The translations under genes and the position numbers were made by a program. Below, piece after piece: positions 33,531 to 46,170 of a stretch of 64,000 nucleotides of DNA. The stretch is from Lutjanus erythropterus (taxonomy: Eukaryota; Chordata; Actinopteri; Lutjaniformes; Lutjanidae): assembly GCA_020091685.1 (NCBI GenBank), contig CM034605.1, positions 13,178,635 to 13,242,634 on the forward strand. The letters are read 5' to 3'. Under the pieces are notes generated by a model. It saw nothing but the letters and a program-made list of their open reading frames with translations. It had not been told where the DNA came from and made no database searches. Position 1 is the first letter of the stretch. Each line of letters opens with the position of its first letter.

Positions 33531-36500
33531 ATGGATTTGGCAAATTGACAATGGGACAGTCTGAATTCCTCGTGGACTTACTGGGAATGCGCCCCAGAGT
33601 TTTGTGAGTCCATGAGAGTGGACATGGTGGGATTGGGCAGAGTTCATATGAACATCCCCTCTTGTGGTATTCATGCCCCCAGAAGTGGAAATTTTCTGAA
33701 AGCTCCAAGTTCATGAGCATTTTCAGGAAGTTCATTTTTCGAAAGTGTACTGTAGTGGCTGAAAATGTCAGTGGCGTCTACATGGTAACCCTAGATTTGA
33801 AAAATTCTTGCAAGATTTGTACAGTGTGTGTTGTTTCTTGTTTGCATCTTGGAGAAGTTTGCCCTAGTCAAAGTTGACATGCTATTGTAACACAAACCAT
33901 GACCTTGTCCTAAACCTGACGAAGTAGTTCTGTTGCCTAAACGAACTCTAAGTATAAACTTTCTTGCTGGATTCAAACTGCAGTCTCCTGGATGAAAGTC
34001 ATGTGTTTAATCCACGCAACCACAACCTACAGTAATGCATACATGGACTCTTTCTTGCCCTTTATACTAACCTGATGTAATCTGACTTCCTAAAGCCTGT
34101 GCTGAGTCAAGTGCACATATGCTTGAGTTTCACAAATCTATCTATGATGGTATCAGAGCAGTGAGGCTGAACCACAACAGTAAAGCAGTGGGCCAGAAAC
34201 TAAAACAAAGAGCTGAAAGTTTCTCTGAAGCTCCATAAAGCTGAAGGGGACTGCAGAGTCAGATGATAATTATCTGAAGATTCATCACTCCTTTCCTAGT
34301 CATCTGATCTATTTTTACGATAAAAGTATTGATTATAGCTGCTTTAAAGGCTTCTTCAAAGGTACTTTTCCCTTTGACAGAACAATTGATCATTTCCCAC
34401 TAGCAATAGTGTGAATACGTGAACATCAGAATTTCAACAATGGCAATGAATATGAAGCAAGTCAAACTGTGTCTGCGCTCTAGGCTCATTTCCAAAAAAG
34501 AATTTTATTACAGCAATTAATACTAAAGACAGGTGTAAAAAAGTATCAATAACCATTAAAAATCAACACTATCAGGGGAAAAATATATGCGAAGTAACAC
34601 TTAGCTCACAGAGCTGAAGTATCAGAGAAATGCATTCAATAAAATGAAAAAAAAAGTCTTCTTTGCAAGCAGAAAGAGGCTCTTAAAATAAAGTCAAGAG
34701 ACCCACCGGCATCTTGACAGGGATCATGTATTTCGGATAATGAAAAGTGTCTGAATCCACTGATTTTACTAACTTGCTGGATTGACTGCTCTGATCAGAG
34801 GTCGTGTAGTGAGCTGGAAGAGAAAGCATCCACCTTGTCCTTGAGCAAGACATGTAATATGATTTCAAACTCAGCAGCATTTCTTAAGAGTCACCTGGTC
34901 CTTTGTAGCCAGCTCCAGATCACTTTCACATCAGATGTAATCTCAAGAATGAGCTACATTTGGCCTTGTACCCCCATTCAACAAGATCTTGCCCCAGAAA
35001 CTCTCATCTCAGGAGATACTTACTGAAGATGATGAATTTTTCATTCTGAAGGTGGAGAGATAGCACTGGGCAGAGTGAAATAACACTGTAATTCTTTATT
35101 GATCTCTTTCTCCGCTTGCCTGGAAAGTCTGAGCTCAGATTCTGCTTCAGACCAGCTGCCCTCGAGCTGCCAGAGCATCAGTGTAAACAAAAAAGTTTAC
35201 AAAAATATCAACAAATGTATTTTGTTCTGTAAAAGAAACAAGTTTTATCTGTTTCTTGAACCTTTTAAAGAAAGACTATGTCACTTTTAAAATAACAAAT
35301 CTGTCCTCACACAAATGAAACATTGAATTCACAGGAAATGGAGTTTGCTGCTACACCCTTGCATGTGGTGGCTAATGTTAACTAACGTTAGCAGACTTAG
35401 GCCAAACATAACAATTACTGTGTGTCTGACACTACTGAGTCCGTTCAATGACTCTTCTATTCATGTTCGACTGTTAAACTATGTTTTAGAGTTGATGATA
35501 TTCGTGTAATTTCCACAGTTGTCCCTGTTCAGTTACATTTAGCATCTTTAACACACAGGTTTCCCCTCAGCAAAGAAACACATAAACGCTCAGCTTGGCT
35601 CACAGAGAATGAGTTTCAGCTGATTGTTTAGATTGCCAGTTGCACATTTCTGCCAGCAGTTGGCGGAGACCCAAAACAGAGCTAAAAGAGAGTGAATACT
35701 GAACCGCCTAATTATGATGACTTGCACAGATTTTGTTGATTTTCCTTGATTTTTGTGCCACCGCCATGGATAAGCACGCTGCATTGTTTTATTTTGAAAA
35801 CTGACCAGATTCTCCATGTTCTGTCTGTGTCTGACTTCCTGTCTCCTCTATCTGCTTTGTGTTGCTTGACGTTGTATCTGGGGCAATCAAGCTGTAAACA
35901 GAAACTGTTGGTGTTAATGTTGTGTCCACAACCTGTTTCTTCTGCCCAAACTAGTGCCAAAACTACTTTTCTGCCACTCAAAACTAGCTTTTATTTATTT
36001 ATTTACACTGCACATCCATAGACATTTCTGTAAACATGCCATGTGTTTAGCCATCTTGGCTGGTTTTCAACTGCAGTACATGGGCAAGTGTAATGACAGC
36101 TATAACAGAGCCATAAAATACATCAAAAGATGAACAGCCTCGCACAAAATACTTAAAACGAGGACAACGAAGCACACCTGAGGCTTTTCAGTAGGTTACA
36201 GGTTATGGTCACACACTTGATTGCCTTTTAACTGTAACTAAATGAAAGATATGCGTCACATCTCTCATAAATCTCTTGACACAGACCCGGTGTGTCTATC
36301 ATCGGGTATTTTTCTGCTTTTGCTCTTGTGTATTTTGGCCGCACAGTTTTGAGCAGGTCAGTGGACTTCAAGAGCTTAATACCCATCTAAGGTGACGTGA
36401 TTGAGGTCAAACACACGAACGATGTGTTAATGCATCCAAGGTGTAATAAACCCGCCGTCACTAAACCACCTATGAATGTAGTCTATGTAGTCATATAAAG

Positions 36501-36774
36501 CCAAGCAGCAAGTAGCTGCATCACGCCTGTTGAAAATGGACTGCCAGTGGTTATGAATGTGAGGAAGCATTTTCTGTCAATTAGGAGAGGAAGCGAGACG
36601 CAGAGTCATCTATTAACATTAAAGGGAAACATATTTTCAGTGTGATGATTCATGCAGTACACACGTAACATAGTGAAGTCATTCAGGAGGCCTTATCCCC
36701 TCTAACCACCTCAGCAACCAGCCATTGTCATACAACAGGCTGAATACTGTGTTATGTTCACAGAGGTTTTCTAA

Positions 36775-36777
<3 letters not shown>

Positions 36778-36818
<41 letters not shown>
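36778..36818. repeat. (TG)n microsatellite
   Basis: About 20 TG units. Confidence 0.96.
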
Positions 36819-36823
<5 letters not shown>

Positions 36824-36969
36824 GAAGTATTTGTGTCATGCATGGCTGGTAGCAACAATGCGATACATGGCTGTTTTTTGTGTGATAAAAACTTGTTCAA
36901 GGAAAGCTTATGTAGGTTAAGGCGTGTTTTGAAAGCAGAGTTATGCTTTTTGTTAGAAATAAGACAATA

Positions 36970-37998
36970 CACTGCAAAAATTAAGTGTTAATTTAAAAAA
37001 GTTAGTGTTTGGGCTTCCTTATTTTGCAGTGATTCAAAACAAATAAACTTCCATAGTCAAACAAACTTGATATCAATTCAGTTCATAAACAAATTTGATT
37101 TCCTTTTACATTTCAAATAAATTACTGCTTCATCTGTTCCTGTTGGAGCTACTTTGTTTTCAATTCAATTCAATACTGTCCTTCATCACAGGTAAAAAAA
37201 AACTCAATAGAGAAAACTTATAATTTTGACGCAACTGCCCTCATTACTTCTTTTTATTTAGAATCAATCCCAAACTCTTCAATTTTGCCAAACTATAATC
37301 TTTGATTGAGATCATTTACTTTTCCTCTTAAGATAAACTTGGATCTTTAGTTTTAGAAACACCCTTTAAAATGTATTTCAGTTTTTTTCACAGTGAGCTG
37401 TGAACCTGATGTGTCATTATTTGGGTGCTTTAAAATTAAATGGTTGCGAATTAAAATAATAAATTATTAACCATTATGTATTTTCACTTAAATTCAATTA
37501 TTCAAATTTTTTTGAAATATACATATTTGGGTTTCGGAAACTTAAATATTCAGGTTTAGAATAAAGAAGAAAAGTAAATTATCTCAACAAAACATCAGTA
37601 ATTGGTTAAACCTTTTCAGAAAAGCGTTGGGCTCAAACTAAAAAATCTTTTGAAGTAAATTCTCTCAACTTTTTCATTTTTACAGTGATCACGGTTCAAG
37701 TCACCATGATCTATCTTTAAGTGAAGTAGAGACACATTAAGTTTTCATCACGTTTTCTTCAAGTTATTAAAAAGAATGGCCTAAGGATTTTTAACTCTCA
37801 AACAATGCATGCTGGGAGGTCTGCTAACATGCTGATCATATTTCTTTAGAAAGTCAATTTAATGACTTGATTGAAGCATGTATAGTACATTTATTCAACT
37901 CAACTTTTCAAGTGAAAAGACTGAAAGTTCAAGTTCAAGAACTCATGTTTAAGTTAATGAGAAAATATTAATTGATTCCATTAAATTTTTTTACAGTG
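36970..37998. mobile_element. About 1-kb non-autonomous element with TA flanks
   Basis: It starts CACTGCAAAAATTAAGTG and ends TTAAATTTTTTTACAGTG, with TA immediately on each side (36968-36969 and 37999-38000). The TA duplication and CACTGYAAAAA ends fit a Tc1/mariner-type or similar DNA element. The interior is A+T rich with no frame. Confidence 0.6.
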
Positions 37999-38000
37999 TA

Positions 38001-39033
38001 CAGTAAAAAATAAAATATGTGGTAATTATATAATTACATGTCAAAAACAACAGGACATAATGAGGAGGGATAGATTAATAATGTTTAAGCTGAGACAGTG
38101 ATGCACATGTGTAGAATAAAAACACGACTTCAGTACAGGATATGTCAGAAAAACACATCATGTTGTGTAGCATACATTTACTACACAGCAGCACAGGTAG
38201 TAAGCTGTTATTTCTCAGCTTCAGCGTGTAGCCTACAGATGTAGAGATGACAGTTCAGCACTACAGAGCAGATACAGGACAGGAAGTGTAATTATCTGCG
38301 TCTACTGTTCCTCTTCAAAGAGACGGGGCAAGATGCCAGACAGCCTGACTGGCAAAGAGGGGAAAGAGGAAAAAAAAGAGAAGAGAGCCAGATAGAGACA
38401 GAGAGAGATAGCGATGAAGACTGAATTCAGAAAAGATCGAAGCAGAGAGGAGTGAGAAAGTGGAGAGGGAGTCTCACACCTCACATCTCATCGAGCAGCA
38501 GAAAAGTCAAACTTAGTAGAAATCAGAGGAGCAATTTTTCACATCCACCCTCCTGCTTTTCTTTGCTTGACAGCTCCAGAGATACAGACGTTTGACTTCC
38601 TGAGAGAGCAGGCGAGAACAAGGGAGAAGAGAAATTAGGAGAATGTGTGAGAGACAGCGACAGGGAGGGGAGGGGAGGAGAGGGGGGGGGGTCAAAAGAC
38701 AAGAGAGTGATGGATTGAGATAGCAGAATGGAGACAGAGAGAGATTGTCATCATCATCATGAACAATGACTCTCTGATAGACGAGGCCTGTCGCTGGAGT
38801 TTCAACCCAGCTGAGGAGGCAGCGAGGAGGGGGCGGCCGCCCGCTCACCCACCCGCCCGCTCGCCCGCCCGCCCACCTGCCAGGGTCTCAGTCGTGCTTT
38901 TAGCATCTGCCAAACTGAAGGACGCTCGGTGCCATGTGCTTTTCACTGAAGGAGCCTGACGTTTGTCAGTCACAGTGAGCTTCTGTTCTGTCCGGTTGCA
39001 GCCAAACAGGGTTTAATGTCCTCCTCACACGCA
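38001..39033. other. Non-coding stretch with purine-rich and GC-rich low-complexity DNA
   Basis: No exon is recognised. From 38340 to 38740 the plus strand is highly purine rich (GAGAGA, GGGAGGGG). At 38831-38880 there is a GC-rich tract GGGCGGCCGCCC followed by CCCGC-type repeats. Confidence 0.5.
38663..38691 (+). repeat. G-run cluster with G-quadruplex potential
   Basis: Four or more runs of 3 to 10 G lie within 29 bases (GGGAGGGGAGGGGAGGAGAG then ten G). This satisfies the usual G3+ with short loops pattern. Confidence 0.7.
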
Positions 39034-39924
39034 CACACTGGGAAAGAAAGGTTCTAACTAGAACCATAAAGGGTTTTTCAGCTCATCCCCATAGGAGGAC
39101 CCTCTTTGGTGCCTGGTAGAGACTTTTATAAAGGTTCCAATAGGAAACGGATCAGAGATATCGAACCTAGAACCAAACCTACAACCATCCATGAAAGGTA
39201 AGAACATCCTATGAGAGGCTCTATAGAGAACCCCTCTTTTGTGTAAGTGGTTCCACCCAGAACTCTCACAGGGTTCTATCCAGAATCTTTCCACATTCTA
39301 AGGGTGCTAACAAGAACCCAACCAGGGGCGTTCTACTGAAAGCTTTTTTATATTCTGAGAGTTTTATCTTGAATACACTCAATTGGTTCTACCAAGAACC
39401 TTTTTACACTCCAAGGGTTTTATTTAGATCCCAACCAGGGGGCTCTACTGCAAACTTTCTTTTATATTCCAAGGATTCTATCTAAAACCCACCCAAGGGG
39501 TTCATTCGAGAACTCTTTATATTCCATGGGTTTTTCTAGTTAAGAATCACTGAGACTTTTTTTATGTTCTCAGGGTTTCATCTAGAACACACAAGGGGTT
39601 CTACGTTCCAAGGGGTTTATCGAGAGCACACTCAGGGGGGTCTAACGAGAACCGTTTTATGTTCCAAGTGTTTTATCTAAAACACACTCAGAGGTTTCTA
39701 CTGAAAAGTTTTTTAAAAATATTTTCTGGGTTTTATCTGGAACACACTCAGGGGGTTCTACTGAGAACCTTTTTATATGATGGTACAAAGAACCCTCAAC
39801 AAAGGAGTTCTTCGAGGACTTAAAACAATCTTTGAAGAACTCTTTGCTCCAAAAGAAAACGGTTCTTAGTAGAACCTCGGCCCTTCAGGCAGAACCCTGT
39901 TGGACCCCTTATTTCTAAGAGTGT

Positions 39925-39925
<1 letters not shown>
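39034..39925. mobile_element. GGTTCT-rich non-autonomous element, copy B (inverted relative to copy A)
   Basis: It starts CACACTGGGAAAGAAAGGTT and its right end, complemented, reads CACACTCTTAGAAATAAGGG, an imperfect terminal inverted repeat of about 20 bp. The interior consists of degenerate units of about 60 bp (GAACCTTTTTATATTCCAAG, GGGTTTTATCTAGAACACAC). It matches 7653-8357 in reverse complement along its length. No coding frame. Confidence 0.72.

Positions 39926-39927
<2 letters not shown>

Positions 39928-40009
<82 letters not shown>
39928..40009. repeat. (AC)n microsatellite, longest in the window
   Basis: About 40 AC units starting two bases after the GTGTG end of the element at 39034-39925. 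Confidence 0.97.
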
Positions 40010-40010
<1 letters not shown>

Positions 40011-42026
40011 CATGTAAACAATCCCAGTGTGTGTGAGAAGACAGCGAGACCTCGGCTCTGAAAGCTCCACATCCAGTGCAGCTGTGAGGCGGCCAGCAGC
40101 TGACGCCGGCCTGTGTGTCTCTGCTCTGTCTCTGCTTCCTTCCCCACCAACCCCGCCTCCTCTTCTTCTATGTTTCCATGAAACAGACCTGTAATTTTCA
40201 CAGCTGTGTCTCGGGCACCGTGCCAGGGTGAGTCAGGGAAAGAGAGAGTGAGAGGAGGGAGAGGGAGGCAGAGGGGCCGGCTAATGGCTTTTAGAGGAGT
40301 GCAGGCTACAGCACAGCGCTGCTAATCCTCACACACTCAAGATTCAAACCAGAGGAATATTCAGACAGCTGACAGAGATTAACATCCAACTGCAGAACTC
40401 ATTAGCATTATAAAATATACAAGTAAAATGTTCTGTACATTATATGGTAGCCAACCTTGAGATCCCAAAAATAAAGACAATTTTGAAACAGAAATCTAGG
40501 GGTCCTCCACCAGAAAAATCAAGTTTCATGCATTCTGGTGACTGTCAGACTGACAATAACAAAATAATAAAGTGCAATTTTTCTGACAGACAAATGCCTG
40601 CAGACAAACTATAACAGAGACTTATTAGCTGGAAAACTCAGTGGGACCACAGCAGTTAGCCTCGCCCAGTCCAATTTCAAATTTCGGTAACAGAGAAAAT
40701 TAATATTTATTCCTCAGATGCAAACAGTCGACTTTTGGAGCTGTGAGGCGTAGACACACCATCCAGAGCCAGACATTTGTCATAAATCCGTAAAAAGTGC
40801 GGGAGAATTGTGATCCCGGGAGGAAACCAGAAGAGGGCAAGGAAAAATAGGGAGGTTTCCCCAGAAAAAAATCTGGAGTGTTGGGTCTTTTTGTCATATT
40901 TTGGCCATCACATCTCCTGGTTAGGATAACACTGTTCTCAGCAAAGTAGGTGCTGAAATCTGCAGCATTGTTAAGTCAGACAATCAGAAAGGTGGTAATG
41001 AGGTAAACAGTTTAGTTGGATTACCTAAGTGTGTTATTTGGAGGTAAAACTGAAAACAACTGCACTCTGAATTACGATAATAACCCCAAATTGCAGGAAA
41101 TCTGTGTGCACGCACAACTAAGTAAAAACAGTAGGTCAAAGTTGAAGCCTGCAGTCATTCTGTAAACTGTGATGCATGTTTACAACGGACATTTCTGGTA
41201 AACATTTTGCTGTTTGCCTTAGTTTTCTCTTCCAAATTAGACCTGTGGGTTTGTATCGTATGACAGTTACCCTGTTGGACTCTTTTTTTAGTAATGCTGC
41301 CATATTCTCAGATCTGAGCTGGATTACCTGCAGGGAATATCAGACATCTGTCCAGAGGCTCCACACCTCTTCAGGGTTTTAGGTTTAGGGGTTTGACTTA
41401 GAGATGCAATAACAGCAGTTTTCTTGGTTGATTACGATTTCCAATTTTTTCAAGTTTCTGACCTGCAAATTCCAATTTGGCTGATTTTAAGTCTTTCTAA
41501 GAACTATAATTGACAGAATACGTAAACATTTTTGTAGCTTTTCTTTGATGTAAAATAATACTGGATGTGCAAAATAAAACACTGACTATTAAATAACTTT
41601 TCTCCAAAAGAGCTCCAGGTTACTGCCAGGCCTTATTATATTATTATATTAAGATTATGTACCAGGGGAGCACAATCTTGCGAGATCTCTAACGGAAAGT
41701 GGTTTCACATGATCTCGTGGCAGCAGATGTAAACAAACCGGAGACTAGGTGGGAGTCTGGGTGAGAAAATGTTTGGTTGAGGTCTAATGCTGACTTCATG
41801 CAAACATGTGTCTGAATGTGTCTCTCATTAGAAATCTCTCCATGAGGTCGCAGCACATTGTTCAAAATATTATTGGTCAGCAGCAAATAATTCGTATCAG
41901 ACAAAACAATATGAGTGGAGCCCTGTTGCTGAGGCACTGCAAAAATTTTGATTTTTAAATGATTTGGAAGGCAGATGATAACTTAACCTCACTGACTTCC
42001 ATTTAAGTTGGTGTTGTTTTATCCCG
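40010..42026. other. Non-coding stretch
   Basis: No exon seen. The segment 40490-40560 (GGGGTCCTCCACCAGAAAAA, CATTCTGGTGACTGT) resembles 17640-17690, so it is a dispersed repeat fragment. The rest shows nothing I can name. Confidence 0.45.
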
Positions 42027-42665
42027 ATGCTTAGTTCACATTCTAACCCTGTTCTGCCTCAGGACCAGTCTGAGAACAAATCAATTAGAGTCGACCAAAC
42101 AAAAACCAACAAAACAAAACTACATCACAAAATTGGAACACGGACAAAAATGCAGTGCTCTCTGGCCCTAAAAACACAGTACATTGTGGCAGATTACCTG
42201 ACCACAGCAACCGACAGTAAACAAAGAACGCCGTTGACGAAGTGCAGACTCTGTGAGCGCAGTCTGGCCATCGAGACGGGCAGATACAAAAACTCCTGGC
42301 TCCCCAAAGAGGAGAGCTTCTGCCAGTTATGCAAAGAAGAAAAAGTGGAGACGGAGCTGCTTTTTCTGACAGAATGCACAAAACTCCAGTCCATGCAAAC
42401 CAAGTATTTCCCCAAATTACACCAACACCCTGAATTTGACCACTCACACTTACTTAACTTACTTACTTAATTACTGTTATTATTTTATTGTTGCTGATAC
42501 CCATCAGTTATGTTCAGTTTCCTGTCCTGCATTGCTCTTTCATGTTACTGAAAAATGTTTTATTTGCTTGTTGCCTGTGTTTTATTTGTGTTTTTTTTTT
42601 TTTTTGGGAAAAATGTGCTCTGGCACGACTGTGTTTTGTTATGGTCATGCCAATAAAGCCTCTTC
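42027..42665 (+). mobile_element. Non-LTR retrotransposon 3' end with Cys-rich C-terminal frame
   Basis: An open frame of 147 codons (42027-42470) includes KCRLCERSLAIETGRYK, FCQLCKEEKVETELLFLTEC and a C-terminal FPKLHQHPEF. This pattern, a C..C pair, RY, then C..C..E(V/T)E..FL..C, is the zinc-binding tail found at the C-terminus of many fish non-LTR polymerases. Downstream comes a T run and the tail ATGCCAATAAAGCCTCTTCA with AATCTGAATTT, also typical. The copy is 5' truncated. It is not a host gene. Confidence 0.72.
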
Positions 42666-42969
42666 AAATCTGAATTTTGTTTGGCGATGCAGCATCACTG
42701 CACAGGAGCGGAGACGTCTGTAAAATTAAATACATTTCTGGATCTCAACAAGATGTTCAAATCCTAAAGAAGGAAAATACTATATTGTTCAGTTCCAAAA
42801 TGCATATATGTTTTGTGCATTTGTAGATCCACTGCTCTGTATGTTGCAGTGCACATGTAATGAGAGTAGACATTAGTGTAAAGTTATGGTAGATTAATTA
42901 ATAACGTTTTCAGAGTGTTCTTCTACTTCTTTACACACTTGCAGGTGTTTCTATGTACAGGTTATTACG

Positions 42970-43050
42970 CAGTGGTTTTACTGGTCTGGCCCACTTCATA
43001 TCAATTTGGGCTGCATGTGGCCAATGATCTAACACGAGTTTGATACCCCA
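42970..43050. repeat. hAT-like terminal fragment (TGGCCC...TTTGATACCCC)
   Basis: CTGGTCTGGCCCACTTCATA ... GAGTTTGATACCCC resembles the common hAT end seen as GGGCCGGATTTGGCCCAC at 50369-50400. Confidence 0.35.
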
Positions 43051-43069
43051 GATGTATAAATTTCCAAGT

Positions 43070-43880
43070 TATTTTGATAACTGACACTGTCATCTACTGC
43101 ATCTGCACTGTTTATCAACTGCAAGTTGTTCTAAATGCAGACAAAACACACTTATCTTCTTTGCCACTTCAAAAACAGCAAGACCAGCACTGTTTGAGAA
43201 AACTGTAAAGAGAAATGTTCAACAAATTGAGTTGGTACCTAATTTTAAATTGATGTCTTTTAAGGAGCACATTCAGTATGTTGTTAAAAAAAGAAAAGCT
43301 GAAGCTCTTTTACTACAGAAACAAGTCTTGCTTTTCCTTTTGTGAGAGATGGAAATTGGATCTATTTTTTTAAGGTGGTACTGACTATGAGGATGTGTTG
43401 TATATGGATGCCTCTGCTCACTGTCTTCACTTGCTGGATAATGTGAGATTCTTTCATTTCTCATGTGCTCATAATCTCAGTCATTGGTGTTTTTACCTAC
43501 AAAACCATTCTGGGCATAATTCCTTCTTACTTATCTTCCCTTTTAAACTGGAAACATGGAAGTCATAATCTTCATTTTATTGATATTTTGCAATTTGTTG
43601 TTCCAAAGTTTGAACTGAACTGGGAAAGAAATCTTTTAGGTTTTTGGCACCTAATGCACGGAATAATTTACAGAGTACTCTTCAAAAACCAGTGATGTTA
43701 AATGAGTTTAAAGCTCTGGTGAAAAGTCTGGAGTGTGCAAGTGTTTTACAGTATATGAGCAATTTTTAATGTTGTTCATCTGCGTGTTTGTCTGTTAATT
43801 ACTTTTGCTGTAACTGTGCTGCTGCGATCCCTGATCTCAGTGAGACTAACCTGGTTAAATAAAGGCAGGATAAAAAATAA
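43070..43880 (+). mobile_element. Decayed LINE reverse-transcriptase 3' end
   Basis: Broken frames show LNADKTHL near 43130, a middle segment with VVLTMRMCCIWMPL, then FTYKTILGIIPSYLSSLLNW (43465 frame) and FVVPKF. These are the conserved C-terminal blocks of a fish L2/Rex-type polymerase (YKAILGLLPSYLCSLL, VPKVRTELGK). The 3' tail ACCTGGTTAAATAAAGGCAG with A-rich repeats ends near 43880. Several stop codons are present. Confidence 0.75.
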
Positions 43881-45984
43881 AATGAATAATGGGGTTTCTG
43901 AGGAATTTCTAAAGCAAAAGTGCTCATAATACAGTCACCAAAAAATGCAGTTCTTACAGAAATCTCTACAGCAGGGATTTTGAGCATTTTTAGAAATTCT
44001 TAAGTGGTCAAAAATGATTTAACTTCAAATCTGTGTAATAAATTATATCAGCTCAAAAGCTGCTGCAAAGACTTATGAGAAAAGACTGAGAATCAAAATG
44101 TTCTAAGCATTTATACACACTTAACTTTCAAAATTTGAGCAAGCACCTAAAGAAAATGTGTTTATTAGAGATTTGTGAACTGAAGAGCTGCATCTCAAAT
44201 TAATCTTATAACACTTACATGTGGCATACACTGTAGACCTGCTGTTTCCCCTAAAAATCCCCTGTTTATGGCAGAGAGGTGGGAGTGGAAGAGGTTAAAA
44301 CAAGGTAGCTTGGCTCCAAAAAAGCCAAATGAGCTGTGTGAGTTCCTGCTAGATAATATTTAACATCAGTCTGTGGGGAGCAACAGTGTGACTATGATGA
44401 CAAGTGTTTTGGAAAAGAGGGATGTGCCAGTGTACTTTTCCAGTGGCCAATAAAGTCATTCATACTGGGTGTGATATTGTTTTCACTTTCAGAAAATATT
44501 TTCCAAGGACAAACAAAACATTTTTACGCATTTAATTTCCAAGATAAGCCACATGCTAATATGAACAATAATGGTAATGGTAATAAATAATAATTACCCT
44601 ACTAATACTTTTTCTAAATGTACAGTAAAGTCTCTGCTGAGCACATGTGGCCTGTATCTGAACAGGAAGTATTTGTCTCCTTAGGGACAGCAGGGCGGAC
44701 AGTGTGTTTGGGCAACAGGAGGCACGTTCCCCTTCTCCTCCTCCCCCTCCTCCTAACTCCTCCTCCTCCTCCTCTCTCTATGGCCACAACAGGACACTTC
44801 TTCAGAAATAATGGGATTATGTCTGTGATTGATAACCAGCTTTATGGCTCACGTGTGGGCGCTGCACCTCGATTCAGCACGCTGCTATGACAGGCCTGTC
44901 AAAGTCGGCTCTGGAGAACTGACTAGACACAAATCTACCACGACCTCCAGAACTGAAGCTCTATTGTCAGGCCTTTCTGTCCACAAGAGGCTTTACAAAC
45001 ACCATTATACCGAGGAACTCACTAGGCAACTTGTATGTCATGCATTATAACCCTGATGTCATGTCAAAGCCTGTACTTTACAGAGGCCTTTTACAACAGC
45101 AGATGATCGGCTTTTCATATCCTGTATAAGAACATTTAAAATCCAAATAGTGCTGCAACTCACAATTTTTTTTATTAGTAATTAACCTGATGATTATTTC
45201 CTTGATTAAATAAAACACTAAAGGATAAATCTGTAATATATTTGCTATAAAAAAGGTAAAATACTTGCTTCTCTGATAACCATGCTACAGCTGCAGAGTC
45301 TTTCTATTCCAGTCCATAATTTGTGTTTTTGTTTGTTTTTCACGTTAATTAGAATTCAAATAAATGCCAAATGTTTGCTGAATGAATAAGTGTCTGTTTC
45401 TAAGTTATAGCATCAGAGATCTTTTAGAAGAAGCAATTATTTATAACAGCTAAACTGAGCAGAAAATGGGAGTGTGACAGGCAGTCACTGAACTCCACCT
45501 CCAGAGTGTGTATTTTCAGAGCAGTGGGCTTTTGTTTTTCAGGATGGCAGGTTTAACTTTACACTGACAGACAACTGACAGTTATAAACAGCTGATCAAC
45601 TCACGGTGTAGGACTCTCATCACTTGTTATTGTCAGTTTACGATGTTGCGCACATCTTGTGCTAATGCAGCGCTCCTGCAGCCTGCCTGAGCTTCCCTGG
45701 GGGGGGGGGGGGACAACGTGCTTCAACCAAGAGATTATGTATTAAATAGAATTTCAACCTATTTATTATACCGTCTGTAGCTCCAACTCACCGTGTGGAT
45801 TGCAGTACTCATTTCTGGACTTGCAATTGTCACATTAATTAAATGAATTGTGTAACATCTAAAAAAAAAAAAAAAGCTCTGATTCACCACTGTGTGTTAA
45901 ACTCTTGGGTTGGATGGTCTGCTCTGGCCACCCATACACTCTTTCATTGGTACACCTTCATATATAATTATGTGTGTGTGTGTG
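43881..45984. other. Non-coding stretch
   Basis: No exon seen. There is a (CCT)n-rich stretch at about 44727-44775 and a run of 14 G at 45699-45712. Nothing else is nameable. Confidence 0.4.
45699..45712 (+). repeat. G14 homopolymer
   Basis: Fourteen consecutive G. Such runs are difficult to sequence, so its exact length is uncertain. Confidence 0.85.
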
Positions 45985-46170
45985 TGTAAGGCAATTGTTG
46001 GTCTGCTCCCACGTTACCTACAGTATATACAACACTCTTTGTGTTCTGAGGACTTCTTTTTGCTCTCTGTATCAAACACCCAGGTGTATTCTGCGCCTTC
46101 GGCATGGAATATGTTGCAGAATGACTTGAAACTCGAAGAATTAACGTTTAAATCCAAAATTAAAGCATAA
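45985..46170 (+). mobile_element. LINE reverse-transcriptase C-terminal remnant
   Basis: The frame ending at 46170 reads KAIVGLLPRYLQYIQ, then FLLSVSNTQVYSAPSAWNML and QNDLKLEELTFKSKIKA. These are the terminal blocks of the same polymerase type as at 43465 (ILGLLPSYL, APSAWN.LQ..LKL..L). A (TG)n tract immediately precedes it. Confidence 0.75.

Larger units (their letters stand above)
32121..36967. other. Non-coding stretch with a hAT-like element
   Basis: No coding exon is recognisable. A hAT-like element lies at 32813-33530 with a (GAA)n run at about 33075-33113 inside it. The region 34830-35030 contains CCTTGTCCTTGAGCAAGACA, a string common in fish repeats. A (TG)n tract is at 36778-36818. 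The segments 33540-34480 and 35040-36700 show nothing I can name. Confidence 0.45.

Noticed and set aside
42027-42470. Cys-rich frame as a host zinc-finger gene
   Set aside because: The motif arrangement and the downstream tail ATGCCAATAAAGCCTCTT are typical of non-LTR retrotransposons in fish.
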